Assembly: GCF_002860255.1 (NCBI RefSeq) | Contig: NZ_PGVE01000069.1 | Span: forward strand, 1-64,000 | Reading direction: 5' to 3' | DNA length: 64,000 nucleotides | Source of the DNA: Neobacillus cucumis | Lineage (GTDB): Bacteria > Bacillota > Bacilli > Bacillales > Cytobacillaceae | In this document: positions 28,889 to 37,844 of the stretch, in pieces | How the letters are laid out: the number at the start of each line of letters is the position of its first letter | How positions within the stretch are numbered: the first letter of the stretch is position 1 | Made by a program: the position numbers and the translations under genes | The notes under the pieces: model-generated | Told to the model about the DNA's origin: nothing | What the model saw: the letters and a program-made list of their open reading frames with translations, nothing else | Database searches by the model: none

Positions 28889-29368
28889 ATGATGCTTTTA
28901 GGAAAAAAAAGAAAGCTTGGGAGAAGAATTGAAGAGATAAATGTGGGTGAAAAGTTATCGTTAACGGAAAAAGTGGAAGATAAGGATCTCCTGTTGTACC
29001 TAGGCTTGACTGGCGATGCCAATCCTCTTTATATTCAACATGATTATGCTTCTCAAACTCCATTTGAAAAACCGATTGTGCCAACTGTAATGCTAACAGG
29101 CATTATTACCTCTGCCATATCTAAGTATCTCCCTGGTCCTGGGAGCCATATCTTAAGCCAGGAAATCACGTTTATTAAGCCGGTTTATCATTATGGAACG
29201 GTAGAGTTTCTGTTTGAAATTATTGAGGTGAAACGCTCCGAACATGTTGTGGTGATTCGTGTCTTTGGGATGAATGAGGACGATGAGACAGTGATTGATG
29301 GAAAGTTAACTGTGTGCCCGCCGTATCGGTTAGAGGATATACATGGGAAGGTTTTGGATAATTTTTAA
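28889..29368 (+). CDS. MaoC-like hotdog protein
   Basis: A 159-residue protein of the MaoC/enoyl-CoA hydratase hotdog family. The hydratase motif region reads LTGDANPLYIQHDYASQTPF near residues 44-64. The Asp and Asn-Pro are kept, but the usual catalytic His right after NP(I/L) is Tyr (NPLY instead of NPLH). Proteins like this commonly sit between mdh and phoP in Bacillaceae (from memory). Activity as an (R)-specific hydratase is therefore doubtful and its real role is unknown. A weak ribosome binding site (AAGGTGG) precedes the ATG. Confidence 0.8.
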   Translation: MMLLGKKRKLGRRIEEINVGEKLSLTEKVEDKDLLLYLGLTGDANPLYIQHDYASQTPFEKPIVPTVMLTGIITSAISKYLPGPGSHILSQEITFIKPVYHYGTVEFLFEIIEVKRSEHVVVIRVFGMNEDDETVIDGKLTVCPPYRLEDIHGKVLDNF

Positions 29369-29393
29369 TTTGAGGATAAATCACAGTGAGATA

Positions 29394-29560
29394 GGTGTAT
29401 GAGGACTAACAGATCATACACCGAAGTCCTTTTGTCCACATAAGTCGTTCATGAGGACAGAAAGAGCTAGAAAAGAGGCCTTCATGTCCGCATAAGGTGT
29501 TCATGAGGACATTAAGGGGAGGATTTCTGGCCCCTTGTCCGTATGGATTCTAAAAGCAAC
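29394..29560. repeat. Short-repeat array at the 3' flank of the broken NERD gene
   Basis: Two 27-base units, 29433-29459 and 29485-29511, read TGTCCrCATAAG..GTTCATGAGGACA and agree at 24 of 27 positions; they are 52 bases apart. Each has TGTCC/GGACA ends. A partial unit TTGTCCGTATGG follows near 29535, and a perfect 9-bp inverted repeat GGTGTATGA/TCATACACC (29394-29422) precedes them. The sequence between units is again a dyad. Confidence 0.75.
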
Positions 29561-29575
29561 ATCCCAAATTTAACC

Positions 29576-30495
29576 TTAACTTTTATCCACATAATACGAG
29601 TACTTTCCATGCCCATTCCGAGATAGGTTTTTTATTAATGTTCTATTAATCTGCTTCTTAGATATCATCATCCCACACCACTCAAAAACACCATTAGTAG
29701 TAATCTTCCTATCCGCAAACAACAACCGGATCTCCTCTACACACCGTAAAACAGCAGACTCCACACTTTCCACATGACCGCAATCCGAACAAACAACCTT
29801 ACCATTGCACACCGAACATGAAAAAGAATGACAGTCAAAACAGGTAATCCCTTTGCGTAACTGCGTGTATTTATAAGAAGGGATCTTTGAATATGAATAA
29901 GGGGGATGAACCTGATGTAAAGAAATGAGTTTATCCGCGATCTTTTTATGCCGATGAGTTAACTTAGAAGGTTCATTATTTAGTTTTTTCATAAGCTGAA
30001 TTAACTGTGGTAGATAAAAAATGGGTTTATTCATAGGAGCTTGATACAAGAAAAACTCGGGGTTTACAAATACAACGCAGGCCTCAATCGATAGGTTATA
30101 ACCATGGTTTTGAAATAATTGTTGGAGCAAGGAGTGGCTTCTTTTTATCTGTTCAAGTGGGTTTTTAATGATTTTTCCGAAAATTGTCTCAAATCGTTCC
30201 TCTCGATAACAATAATCACCTTCATAATTTTTTACCTCAAAAAAATAAAAATTGTTTTGAAAAATAATGAAGTATCCAGCTGAAAAGAGGTGTTATTAAC
30301 TTCAAGAAGCAAATCATTCAAAATTAAACAATCGCTTTTCAGTTGTTCTGTTAATAAATCAAACTGGACTTCTCCTGTATAACCTTTCTCTTGATATAAA
30401 TAATACTTTTGCTGCTCGGGTGTTAACTCCATCCGGATATTTAAGAGTCTTAAAATCTTTAAATCCATTGGTATTGAGCGAGGTTTATATGTCAT
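29576..30495 (-). pseudogene. NERD-domain protein, frameshifted
   Basis: Two minus-strand fragments belong to one NERD (nuclease-related domain) protein. The 5' part (from ATG at 30495, MTYKPRSIPMDLKILRL) runs through QLDT, then shifts out of frame. From the next base the other frame continues as IIFQNNFYFFEVKNYEGDY, with the PD-(D/E)XK-like Glu-Val-Lys, and runs to the stop codon at 29576, including a CFDC..CSVC..CSDC Cys cluster. Deletion of a single base near 30268-30271 (ctc to tc in the codon after QLDT) explains it. The protein would have been about 306 residues. A sequencing error cannot be excluded. Confidence 0.82.
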
Positions 30496-30588
30496 AGAAC
30501 ACATCCTTTTTTTTTTACAAATACTATTTTAATAAAGCCAAAAAGCCGAAAGGCACCATAAATGTGAATTCTTTGTAAATTTTTTTAC

Positions 30589-30604
30589 ATGAAAGCGGTT
30601 ATAA
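30589..30604. promoter_or_regulatory. CcpA cre site at the phoPR promoter
   Basis: ATGAAAGCGGTTATAA matches the cre consensus at 15 of 16 positions and overlaps the -10 box TATAAT (30600-30605). CcpA repression of phoPR has been described in B. subtilis. The -35 is not clear. Confidence 0.65.
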
Positions 30605-30696
30605 TTTAACAAATGTCGATATTAGCCGATAAAACTAGATAATCCATATTCCTTATATATATAATGAGGGTATCTAGGAAAAATGGGGGTATTTAT

Positions 30697-31413
30697 ATGA
30701 AAAATAAAGTACTAGTTGTGGATGATGAACAATCAATTGTAACTTTACTTCAATATAATTTGGAACAAGCTGGGTTCGAGGTTCTAACTGCAATGGACGG
30801 TCAAGAGGGAAAACGTTTAGCTGAGACACAGTCCCCTGATATTATTGTATTAGACTTAATGCTGCCGCAATTAGATGGAATGGATGTCTGTAAACAACTG
30901 CGCCAACAGAATATCATGACCCCAATTATCATGTTAACGGCAAAAGATGATGAGCTTGATAAAATATTAGGTCTAGAGTTTGGTGCAGATGATTATATGG
31001 TCAAGCCCTTTAGTCCACGAGAGGTTATAGCAAGGGTTAAAGCTATATTAAGACGAACACAAATTCAAACAGAGGCTGCCGCAGACAATGATGAATCAGA
31101 CGAGCAAATTCAAATTGGAAAATTAGCCATTTACCCTGGTAAATATGAGGCCTATTTCCAAGAAAATATCCTTGAATTAACATTAAAGGAATTCGAATTA
31201 CTCCTTTATCTTGGACAAAATAAAGGCCGTGTTTTGACAAGAGACCAATTGCTGAGCGCCGTTTGGAATTATGACTTTGCTGGCGATACTAGAATTGTGG
31301 ATGTGCATATTTCACACCTAAGGGAAAAAATAGAAGAAGATACGAAGAAGCCTGCCTATATCAAAACGATACGCGGCCTAGGCTATAAACTGGAGGAGCC
31401 TAAAGGAGAATGA
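30697..31413 (+). CDS. phoP: Phosphate-starvation response regulator PhoP
   Basis: OmpR-type response regulator that activates or represses phosphate-starvation genes when phosphorylated by PhoR. The 238-residue protein has a receiver domain (KVLVVDDEQS, phospho-acceptor Asp in VLDLMLPQLDG, Lys in MVKPFSP) and a C-terminal winged helix (LTLKEFELLLYLGQNKGRV and RIVDVHISHLREKI). The ATG at 30697 follows GGGGG; the upstream open frame lacks a ribosome binding site. It overlaps phoR by four bases. Confidence 0.96.
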   Translation: MKNKVLVVDDEQSIVTLLQYNLEQAGFEVLTAMDGQEGKRLAETQSPDIIVLDLMLPQLDGMDVCKQLRQQNIMTPIIMLTAKDDELDKILGLEFGADDYMVKPFSPREVIARVKAILRRTQIQTEAAADNDESDEQIQIGKLAIYPGKYEAYFQENILELTLKEFELLLYLGQNKGRVLTRDQLLSAVWNYDFAGDTRIVDVHISHLREKIEEDTKKPAYIKTIRGLGYKLEEPKGE

Positions 31414-32846
31414 TAAAGTTCCGATCGAGGGCTTTTATTTTATTAATTAGTTTAATCGTAATTGTATTAATTGGTATTGGGATTTTACTAGGGCAATTTT
31501 TTAAATATAATTTTTTAGACACCATGAATGAAAAGATTAAAGTGGAAATATGGTGGCTATTATCTGCTGGCCTCGGGACAGCAGTAATTGTCACGATTCT
31601 TCTTGGAATCAAGATCACCACGAGGTACACTAAGCCAATTAAATCGGCTACCGAAGTGGCGATTGAGCTTGCGAATGGCAACTATCGTGCCCGTACAAAA
31701 GTGAACCGGTTAGATGATACGGGAATGTTAGCGTCTTCGATTAACATGCTGGCAGAGAATCTTGAAGAGCTCACAAAAGTAAGGGAAATGCAGCAGGATC
31801 GATTAACCGCTTTGATCGAAAATATGGGAGCAGGTTTAATCCTCATAGACAGCCGTGGGTTTATTAATTTAGTCAATAAGGGCTACATTGATATTTTTCA
31901 TATTAATCCAAGTGAATATCTAAATAAACAATACTATGAAGTGATTGACTATGAAGAGATTTGTCAACTTATTGCAGAGGTATTTCGTACGGAACAAAAG
32001 GTACGTAAACAATTACATTTACCTTTACAGATTGAAAGAAAATATTTTATGGTTTATGGTGTTCCAATTATTGGGGTTAATAATGTTTGGAAAGGTGTTT
32101 TGCTCGTATTCCATGATATTACAGAACTCAAAAAACTAGAGCAGATGCGCAAAGATTTTGTCGCTAATGTTTCTCATGAATTAAAAACACCAGTGACCTC
32201 AATCAAAGGCTTTACAGAAACACTGCTGGACGGGGCTATGAATAACAAAGAGACATTACAAGCGTTTCTTTCTATTATTTTAAAAGAAAGTGATCGGCTG
32301 CAATCTCTCATTCAAGACCTTTTGGAGCTATCTAAAATTGAACAGCATGGCTTTCGTTTAAACATACAGCCATTTGATTTACACTTCCTGCTGAAAGAAG
32401 TAATCAAACTTTTAGAAGGAAAAGCTGTTGCGAAAAATATAAAGTTGGAGTTTTCTTGTGAACAGTCCCCAGTGTTGATTAAAGGGGATACGGATCGATT
32501 AAAACAGGTGTTTATCAATTTAATTAGTAATGCCATTTCCTACACTCCGACCAATGGCGCAGTGGAAATTTTCCTAGTTGAGTACGAACAAAAAGTGAGT
32601 GTCCATGTAAAAGACACTGGCGTTGGTATCAGTAAAGAAGATATTCCACGAATTTTTGAGCGGTTTTATCGTGTGGACCGAGCAAGAAGCCGAAACTCCG
32701 GTGGGACAGGTCTAGGTCTTGCAATTGTGAAACATTTAATTGAAGCCCATCACGGGATCATAAGCGTGAAGAGTAAATTGGGCGAGGGCAGTGAATTTAC
32801 AATTGAACTGCCTAAAGAAATGATTTTGATGGATGGTGAAAGTTAA
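31410..32846 (+). CDS. phoR: Sensor histidine kinase PhoR with a reduced extracytoplasmic domain
   Basis: Kinase partner of PhoP. The 478-residue protein has two transmembrane helices (about 8-29 and 47-69), a HAMP domain (70-120), a PAS domain (about 128-235), the phospho-His256 in DFVANVSHELKTP, and a HATPase domain (NLISNA, DTGVGI, GGTGLGLAIVKHL). Only about 17 residues separate the two membrane helices. B. subtilis PhoR is about 100 residues longer and has an extracytoplasmic PDC-like domain there. Signal sensing would then depend on the membrane/PAS region. It overlaps phoP and, by one base, polA. Confidence 0.94.
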   Translation: MIKFRSRAFILLISLIVIVLIGIGILLGQFFKYNFLDTMNEKIKVEIWWLLSAGLGTAVIVTILLGIKITTRYTKPIKSATEVAIELANGNYRARTKVNRLDDTGMLASSINMLAENLEELTKVREMQQDRLTALIENMGAGLILIDSRGFINLVNKGYIDIFHINPSEYLNKQYYEVIDYEEICQLIAEVFRTEQKVRKQLHLPLQIERKYFMVYGVPIIGVNNVWKGVLLVFHDITELKKLEQMRKDFVANVSHELKTPVTSIKGFTETLLDGAMNNKETLQAFLSIILKESDRLQSLIQDLLELSKIEQHGFRLNIQPFDLHFLLKEVIKLLEGKAVAKNIKLEFSCEQSPVLIKGDTDRLKQVFINLISNAISYTPTNGAVEIFLVEYEQKVSVHVKDTGVGISKEDIPRIFERFYRVDRARSRNSGGTGLGLAIVKHLIEAHHGIISVKSKLGEGSEFTIELPKEMILMDGES

Positions 32847-35482
32847 TGGAAAAGAAAAAGCTTGTGCTGATTGATGGGAATAGTATTGCCTATCGGGCCT
32901 TTTTTGCTCTCCCTTTACTTAATAATGATAAAGGCATACATACTAATGCAGTATATGGTTTTACTACGATGTTAATGAAAATCCTGGAGGATGAGAAGCC
33001 GACCCATATGCTGGTCGCTTTTGATGCGGGTAAAACAACATTTCGGCATAAAACCTTCGGGGAGTATAAAGGCGGCCGGCAAAAAACACCACCTGAGCTT
33101 TCTGAGCAATTCCCGTTCATTCGAGAACTTTTGGATGCATATGGCATCTCGAGATATGAGCTTGAAAATTATGAAGCAGATGATATTATCGGAACCCTTT
33201 CCTTGACAGCAGAAAATGATGGATTTGAAGTTAAAGTGATTTCTGGAGATAAAGATTTGACGCAGCTGTCCTCACCGATTACTACTGTTGGTATCACAAG
33301 AAAAGGGATTACAGATATTGAGGAATATACCCCTGAGCATGTAGCGGAAAAATATGGTCTGACTCCAAATCAAATTATTGATATGAAAGGATTAATGGGT
33401 GACCAATCCGATAATATTCCCGGAGTTCCTGGCGTGGGAGAAAAAACAGCCATTAAGCTGCTCAAAGAATTTAACACCCTGGAAAATTTACTAGAATCAA
33501 TTGATCAAGTAAGTGGAAACAAACTGAAAGAAAAATTAGCAGAATTCAAGGAGCAAGCCATAATGAGCAAGGAATTGGCTACAATTGAGAGAAAAGCTCC
33601 GGTAGAAGTTGATTTAGATGCGATTGCATATGAAGGTTTTATCAGAGAGAAACTTATCCATTTATTTAAAGAATTAGGCTTTAACTCCTTATTAGAAAAG
33701 CTCGGTGATGAACCATTAGAAATGGTGGAACATGAGCTTGAGGCTATTGACTTTGTCATCCCCGATGAAATTACAGAAGATATTTTTGCAGATACTAATT
33801 ATTTCTATGTGGAAATGCTGGACGATAATTATCACTATGCAGATATTATTGGATTGTCAATTGTGAATGAAAAAGGGCACTATTACTTGCCGACGGATCT
33901 AGCGTTGAAATCAGACACTTTTAAAAAGTGGGCGGAGGATGATCAGAAAAAGAAAATCGTTTATGATGCTAAGCGCTCTGAGGTTTCATTAAGGAGATAT
34001 GATATTCATTTAAAAGGAACGGCTTTTGATATTTTAATGGCAGCCTATCTGATTAATCCATCTGAAAATATTGAAGATCTTGCCGCAATTGCTAAAAGAT
34101 ATGAAATTCATAATATCCAATCAGATGAATCTTTTTATGGAAAGGGAGCAAAACGTAAGATTCCTGAAACAGACAAGCTTGCTGAACATCTTGTCCGGAA
34201 AAGCCTGGCAATGTCTGATTTAAAAGAAAAACTTGAAGATGAATTAAAGGAAAACGAACAATATGAATTATTTAAGGAATTAGAAATGCCTTTATCCCTT
34301 ATCTTAGCCGATATGGAATCTACTGGAATTAGGGTGGAACGTGACCGGCTTCAAAGGATGGGGAAAGAACTTACGGAGAGGCTCCTTGAAATTGAGGGGA
34401 AAATATGTGAGCTGGCTGGGGAAAAGTTTAACATCAATTCACCTAAACAATTAGGTGTCATTCTTTTTGAAAAATTAGGCTTGCACTCCTTTAAGAAGAC
34501 GAAAACCGGTCACTCAACATCGGCGGATGTGTTAGAGAAATTAGCAGAGGATCACGAAATTATTCAGTTTATCCTTTTATATCGCCAGCTAGGGAAATTG
34601 CAATCAACCTATATTGAGGGACTGCTTAAAGTCATTAACCCAAAAACAGAAAAGGTACATACCAGGTACCAGCAAACATTAACGGCTACAGGCCGTTTGA
34701 GCTCAATCGATCCAAACCTGCAAAATATTCCTATTCGTCTTGAGGAAGGGCGGAGAATACGTCAGGCATTTGTACCATCTGAAAAGGGCTGGGTGATTTT
34801 TGCGGCCGATTATTCGCAGATTGAACTTCGTGTCCTTGCGCATATTGCTGATGATGAAAAGCTAATAGATGCTTTTAAGCACGATATGGATATTCACACG
34901 AAAACGGCGATGGAGGTATTTCATGTGGATGAAGATGAGGTAACCTCCAACATGAGACGACAGGCCAAAGCTGTTAACTTCGGGATTGTCTACGGGATCA
35001 GCGATTATGGACTTTCTCAATCGTTAGGAATTACAAGGAAAGAAGCTGGTCAGTTTATCGACCGTTATCTTCATACTTATCCAGGTGTGAAGGAGTATAT
35101 GGATGATATTATTCATTCTGCCAGACAAAAAGGGTATGTAACCACCTTAATGCAAAGAAGAAGGTATCTCCCGGAAATTACAGCTCGTAATTTTAATTTG
35201 CGAAGCTTTGCGGAAAGAACGGCGATGAATACTCCAATCCAAGGAACAGCAGCTGATATTATCAAAAAAGCCATGATCGATATGGATGAGGCCCTAAAGG
35301 ATAAAGGTCTTAAAACACGTCTCTTACTCCAGGTTCATGACGAATTAATTTTCGAAGCTCCTGAAGAGGAGATGGAAGTTTTAAAGAAACTGGTTCCTGA
35401 CGTCATGGAGAATGCTCTCGAGTTAAAAGTACCGTTGAAGGTGGATTATGCCTATGGTCCAACCTGGTTTGATGCTAAATAA
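32846..35482 (+). CDS. polA: DNA polymerase I
   Basis: Repair and Okazaki-fragment processing polymerase. The 878-residue protein has an N-terminal 5'-nuclease domain (LLIDGNSIAYRAFF, LMGDQSDNIPGVPGVGEKTA), a degenerate 3'-5' exonuclease domain (about 300-470) as usual for Bacillus, and the polymerase motifs A (DYSQIELRVLAHIA), B (RRQAKAVNFGIVYG) and C (QVHDELIFE). The ATG at 32846 shares a base with the phoR stop codon (TAATG), so translation is probably coupled. mutM follows 15 bases later. Confidence 0.97.
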   Translation: MEKKKLVLIDGNSIAYRAFFALPLLNNDKGIHTNAVYGFTTMLMKILEDEKPTHMLVAFDAGKTTFRHKTFGEYKGGRQKTPPELSEQFPFIRELLDAYGISRYELENYEADDIIGTLSLTAENDGFEVKVISGDKDLTQLSSPITTVGITRKGITDIEEYTPEHVAEKYGLTPNQIIDMKGLMGDQSDNIPGVPGVGEKTAIKLLKEFNTLENLLESIDQVSGNKLKEKLAEFKEQAIMSKELATIERKAPVEVDLDAIAYEGFIREKLIHLFKELGFNSLLEKLGDEPLEMVEHELEAIDFVIPDEITEDIFADTNYFYVEMLDDNYHYADIIGLSIVNEKGHYYLPTDLALKSDTFKKWAEDDQKKKIVYDAKRSEVSLRRYDIHLKGTAFDILMAAYLINPSENIEDLAAIAKRYEIHNIQSDESFYGKGAKRKIPETDKLAEHLVRKSLAMSDLKEKLEDELKENEQYELFKELEMPLSLILADMESTGIRVERDRLQRMGKELTERLLEIEGKICELAGEKFNINSPKQLGVILFEKLGLHSFKKTKTGHSTSADVLEKLAEDHEIIQFILLYRQLGKLQSTYIEGLLKVINPKTEKVHTRYQQTLTATGRLSSIDPNLQNIPIRLEEGRRIRQAFVPSEKGWVIFAADYSQIELRVLAHIADDEKLIDAFKHDMDIHTKTAMEVFHVDEDEVTSNMRRQAKAVNFGIVYGISDYGLSQSLGITRKEAGQFIDRYLHTYPGVKEYMDDIIHSARQKGYVTTLMQRRRYLPEITARNFNLRSFAERTAMNTPIQGTAADIIKKAMIDMDEALKDKGLKTRLLLQVHDELIFEAPEEEMEVLKKLVPDVMENALELKVPLKVDYAYGPTWFDAK

Positions 35483-35497
35483 GAAGGAGAATTAACA

Positions 35498-36325
35498 TTG
35501 CCGGAACTTCCTGAGGTAGAAACAGTTAGAAAGACATTAAAACATCTTGTTCTTCATAAGAAGATTGTCAATGTTACTGTCTATTGGGCTAAGATCATAA
35601 AAAATCCTGTTGAGGTGGAGCAATTTATTGATGCCTTAAAAGGAGAAACAATTGTTGATGTAGGCCGAAGAGGGAAATTTTTAATTATTTATACAGACCA
35701 TTTTGCTTTGGTGTCTCATTTACGTATGGAGGGCAAATATGGTTTATATCCAAGAGAAGAAGAGTTTGATAAACACACACATGTGATTTTTCATTTTTCG
35801 GATGAAACGGAGTTAAGATACCGCGATGTTCGTAAGTTTGGAACGATGCATCTTTATAAAAAAGGGGAGGAATTTCTGAAGCCTCCATTGTTAGAACTTG
35901 GACCTGAGCCCTTTTCGGAAGAATTTACTAAGAATTACTTGGCTGAGAAATTGAAGAGGACGAATCGAAAAATTAAAACTGCTTTATTAGACCAAAAACT
36001 GTTTGTCGGTCTTGGAAATATTTATGTAGATGAGGCACTATTTCGTTCTGGTATCCATCCTGAGCGGATTGCGAATACCCTTGATGAGAGCGAAATATCC
36101 GTTCTTCATGATGAAATTGTTGCTACCTTAGGTGAAGCTGTTAAAAAAGGCGGCAGCACCATTCGTTCTTATGTGAACTCTCAAGGCCAAATCGGCATGT
36201 TTCAATTGGAATTATATGCTTATGGCCGTACAGGGGAAGCATGTAAAAAATGCGGTACCCCTCTTCAAAAGACAACGGTGGGCGGTAGAGGGACACACTA
36301 TTGTCCGACCTGCCAAAAACTTTAA
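35498..36325 (+). CDS. mutM: Formamidopyrimidine-DNA glycosylase
   Basis: Removes oxidised purines such as 8-oxoguanine and cuts the abasic site. The 275-residue protein has the N-terminal catalytic Pro-Glu in MPELPEVETVRKTL, the helix-two-turn-helix region (QKLFVGLGNIYVDEALFRSGIHP) and a C-terminal zinc finger with four Cys (CKKCGTPLQ and YCPTC). The TTG start follows AAGGAGA. It lies in the repair cluster polA-mutM, then ytaF and coaE. Confidence 0.97.
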   Translation: MPELPEVETVRKTLKHLVLHKKIVNVTVYWAKIIKNPVEVEQFIDALKGETIVDVGRRGKFLIIYTDHFALVSHLRMEGKYGLYPREEEFDKHTHVIFHFSDETELRYRDVRKFGTMHLYKKGEEFLKPPLLELGPEPFSEEFTKNYLAEKLKRTNRKIKTALLDQKLFVGLGNIYVDEALFRSGIHPERIANTLDESEISVLHDEIVATLGEAVKKGGSTIRSYVNSQGQIGMFQLELYAYGRTGEACKKCGTPLQKTTVGGRGTHYCPTCQKL

Positions 36326-36369
36326 ATAGGATATATTAAATAACAAGAAGGCTTAGTCATTTGCCCATG

Positions 36370-36398
36370 GCACATTGGATGGGCTCCTGCCATATACT
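36370..36398 (+). promoter_or_regulatory. SigmaE-like promoter of ytaF
   Basis: GCACATT (36370-36376), a 14-base spacer and CATATACT (36391-36398), six of seven and six of eight matches to the SigmaE consensus. The region also has an 8-bp inverted repeat GGGCTCCT/AGGAGCCC around the ytaF ribosome binding site. Confidence 0.45.
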
Positions 36399-36434
36399 AT
36401 CGTAGTATTTTGGAGGAAGGAGCCCTAAAACATC

Positions 36435-37070
36435 ATGGTTCAGTTGTTCTCACTTCTTATTTTAGCTTTTGCTCTTAGCCTTGACAGCTTTAGTGTCGGA
36501 TTTACCTACGGGTTGAGGCAAATGGTCATGCCGGTTAAATCAGTGTTGATTATCGCCGGCTGTTCGGCTGTCTCATTAATGATAGCAGTGTCAATCGGAC
36601 ATGGTCTAGAAAAGATCTTATCACCAAAACTAACGGCAAGCCTTGGAGGGATCATCCTCATTGGCCTTGGTGCATGGGTGTTGTATCAGTTTTTCCGGCC
36701 TGAGAGGGAAAAAGAAGAGATCACACATGAAAAAACGATCGTCAACTTTGAAATCCGCTCTTTAGGAATCGCCATAAACATCCTAAAAAAACCGATGTCT
36801 GCTGACTTTGACCAATCGGGAACCATTACTGGGATCGAAGCATTGATGCTGGGCTTTGCTTTATCATTAGATTCCTTTGGCGCTGGAATTGGAGCGGCCA
36901 TGCTAGGGTATTCCCCCTTTTCCTTAGCATTTGCAGTAGCCGTGATGAGCTCACTGTTTGTTATGTTAGGGATTAAAAGTGGAACCTTTTTTCATAAATT
37001 TGAATGGATTCAAAAGTTTACATTCTTGCCAGGAATCTTATTAATCATCATTGGAGTTATGAAGCTATAG
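36435..37070 (+). CDS. ytaF: Sporulation membrane protein YtaF, MntP-like
   Basis: A 211-residue protein with six likely transmembrane segments in two repeated halves; each half starts with an ALSLDSFSVG-like motif (LAFALSLDSFSVGFTYG near residue 10 and LGFALSLDSFGAGIGAA near 140). This Asp/Ser motif resembles that of MntP-type manganese exporters. B. subtilis YtaF is described as a sporulation membrane protein; transport activity is inferred. The ATG follows GGAGGAAGGAG. coaE follows 24 bases later. Confidence 0.88.
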   Translation: MVQLFSLLILAFALSLDSFSVGFTYGLRQMVMPVKSVLIIAGCSAVSLMIAVSIGHGLEKILSPKLTASLGGIILIGLGAWVLYQFFRPEREKEEITHEKTIVNFEIRSLGIAINILKKPMSADFDQSGTITGIEALMLGFALSLDSFGAGIGAAMLGYSPFSLAFAVAVMSSLFVMLGIKSGTFFHKFEWIQKFTFLPGILLIIIGVMKL

Positions 37071-37094
37071 ACTTAGAAAGGATTAAAACCAACC

Positions 37095-37700
37095 ATGTCA
37101 CTAGTTATTGGATTAACGGGTGGAATTGCCAGTGGTAAAAGCACAGTTTCAAACATGTTAAAAGGAATGGCTATAACCGTTATTGATGCAGATATAGAAG
37201 CGCGTTTAGCAGTAATGAAAGGGGAACCTGCATACAAAGAAATTATTGCAGAATTTGGTGAGGACATTCTATTAGAAAATGGAGAAATCGACCGGCAAAA
37301 ACTTGGTGCCATTATCTTTCACCAAAAGGATAAACGCCAGCGTTTAAATGAAATAACCCATCCGGAAGTAAGAAGAAGCATGCTAGAACAAGTGGAAAAA
37401 GCTAAAAGAGATAATGAAAAAGTAGTAGTTTTGGATATCCCTTTATTATTTGAAAGTAAATTAACCTATATGGTTGAAAAAACGTTACTTGTATATGTGG
37501 ATCGGGATATACAATTGCAAAGATTAGTGGAAAGAAACAGTCTGTCCATTGCTGACGCACAAGCAAGAATCAGTTCCCAGATGCCTTTATCTGAAAAAAT
37601 AAAGCTTGCAGATGCTGTAATCAATAATAATGGATCACTTGAAGAGACAAAACATCAGCTTCTTAAGGTATTAGATAATTGGGGAATCAAACAAAAATAA
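37095..37700 (+). CDS. coaE: Dephospho-CoA kinase
   Basis: Last step of coenzyme A synthesis. The 201-residue P-loop kinase has the Walker A motif GLTGGIASGKST, the substrate region VIDADIEARL and the lid/catalytic block VVVLDIPLLFES near residue 113. A ribosome binding site (AAAGGA) precedes the ATG. A terminator follows, ending the polA-mutM-ytaF-coaE run. Confidence 0.96.
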   Translation: MSLVIGLTGGIASGKSTVSNMLKGMAITVIDADIEARLAVMKGEPAYKEIIAEFGEDILLENGEIDRQKLGAIIFHQKDKRQRLNEITHPEVRRSMLEQVEKAKRDNEKVVVLDIPLLFESKLTYMVEKTLLVYVDRDIQLQRLVERNSLSIADAQARISSQMPLSEKIKLADAVINNNGSLEETKHQLLKVLDNWGIKQK

Positions 37701-37707
37701 TTTTTTG

Positions 37708-37732
37708 GAGAAGGCGTAAGCCTTCTTTTTTT
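37708..37732 (+). terminator. Terminator of coaE
   Basis: GAGAAGGCGTAAGCCTTC followed by seven T residues. Confidence 0.88.
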
Positions 37733-37811
37733 ATATGAAAAATGATAAATCAGCACTAGGATAGCAAATATTAAAAAAATCCGCATTTAAATTATCACAA
37801 ATAAACCTAAA

Positions 37812-37822
37812 TGTGTTATACT
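37812..37822 (+). promoter_or_regulatory. CcpN operator 1, overlapping the gapB -10 box
   Basis: TGTGTTATACT fits the CcpN box TRTGHYATAYW exactly and contains the -10 hexamer TATACT (37817-37822). CcpN represses gluconeogenic gapB in B. subtilis. Confidence 0.72.
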
Positions 37823-37844
37823 AATTACAAGAATACTAGTTTAA

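Noticed and set aside
30496-30588. Possible PhoP box upstream of phoP (TTTACA near 30514 and TTTTTACA near 30581)
   Set aside because: The TTTACA-like hexamers are not repeated at 11-base spacing, unlike the clear box at 48204.
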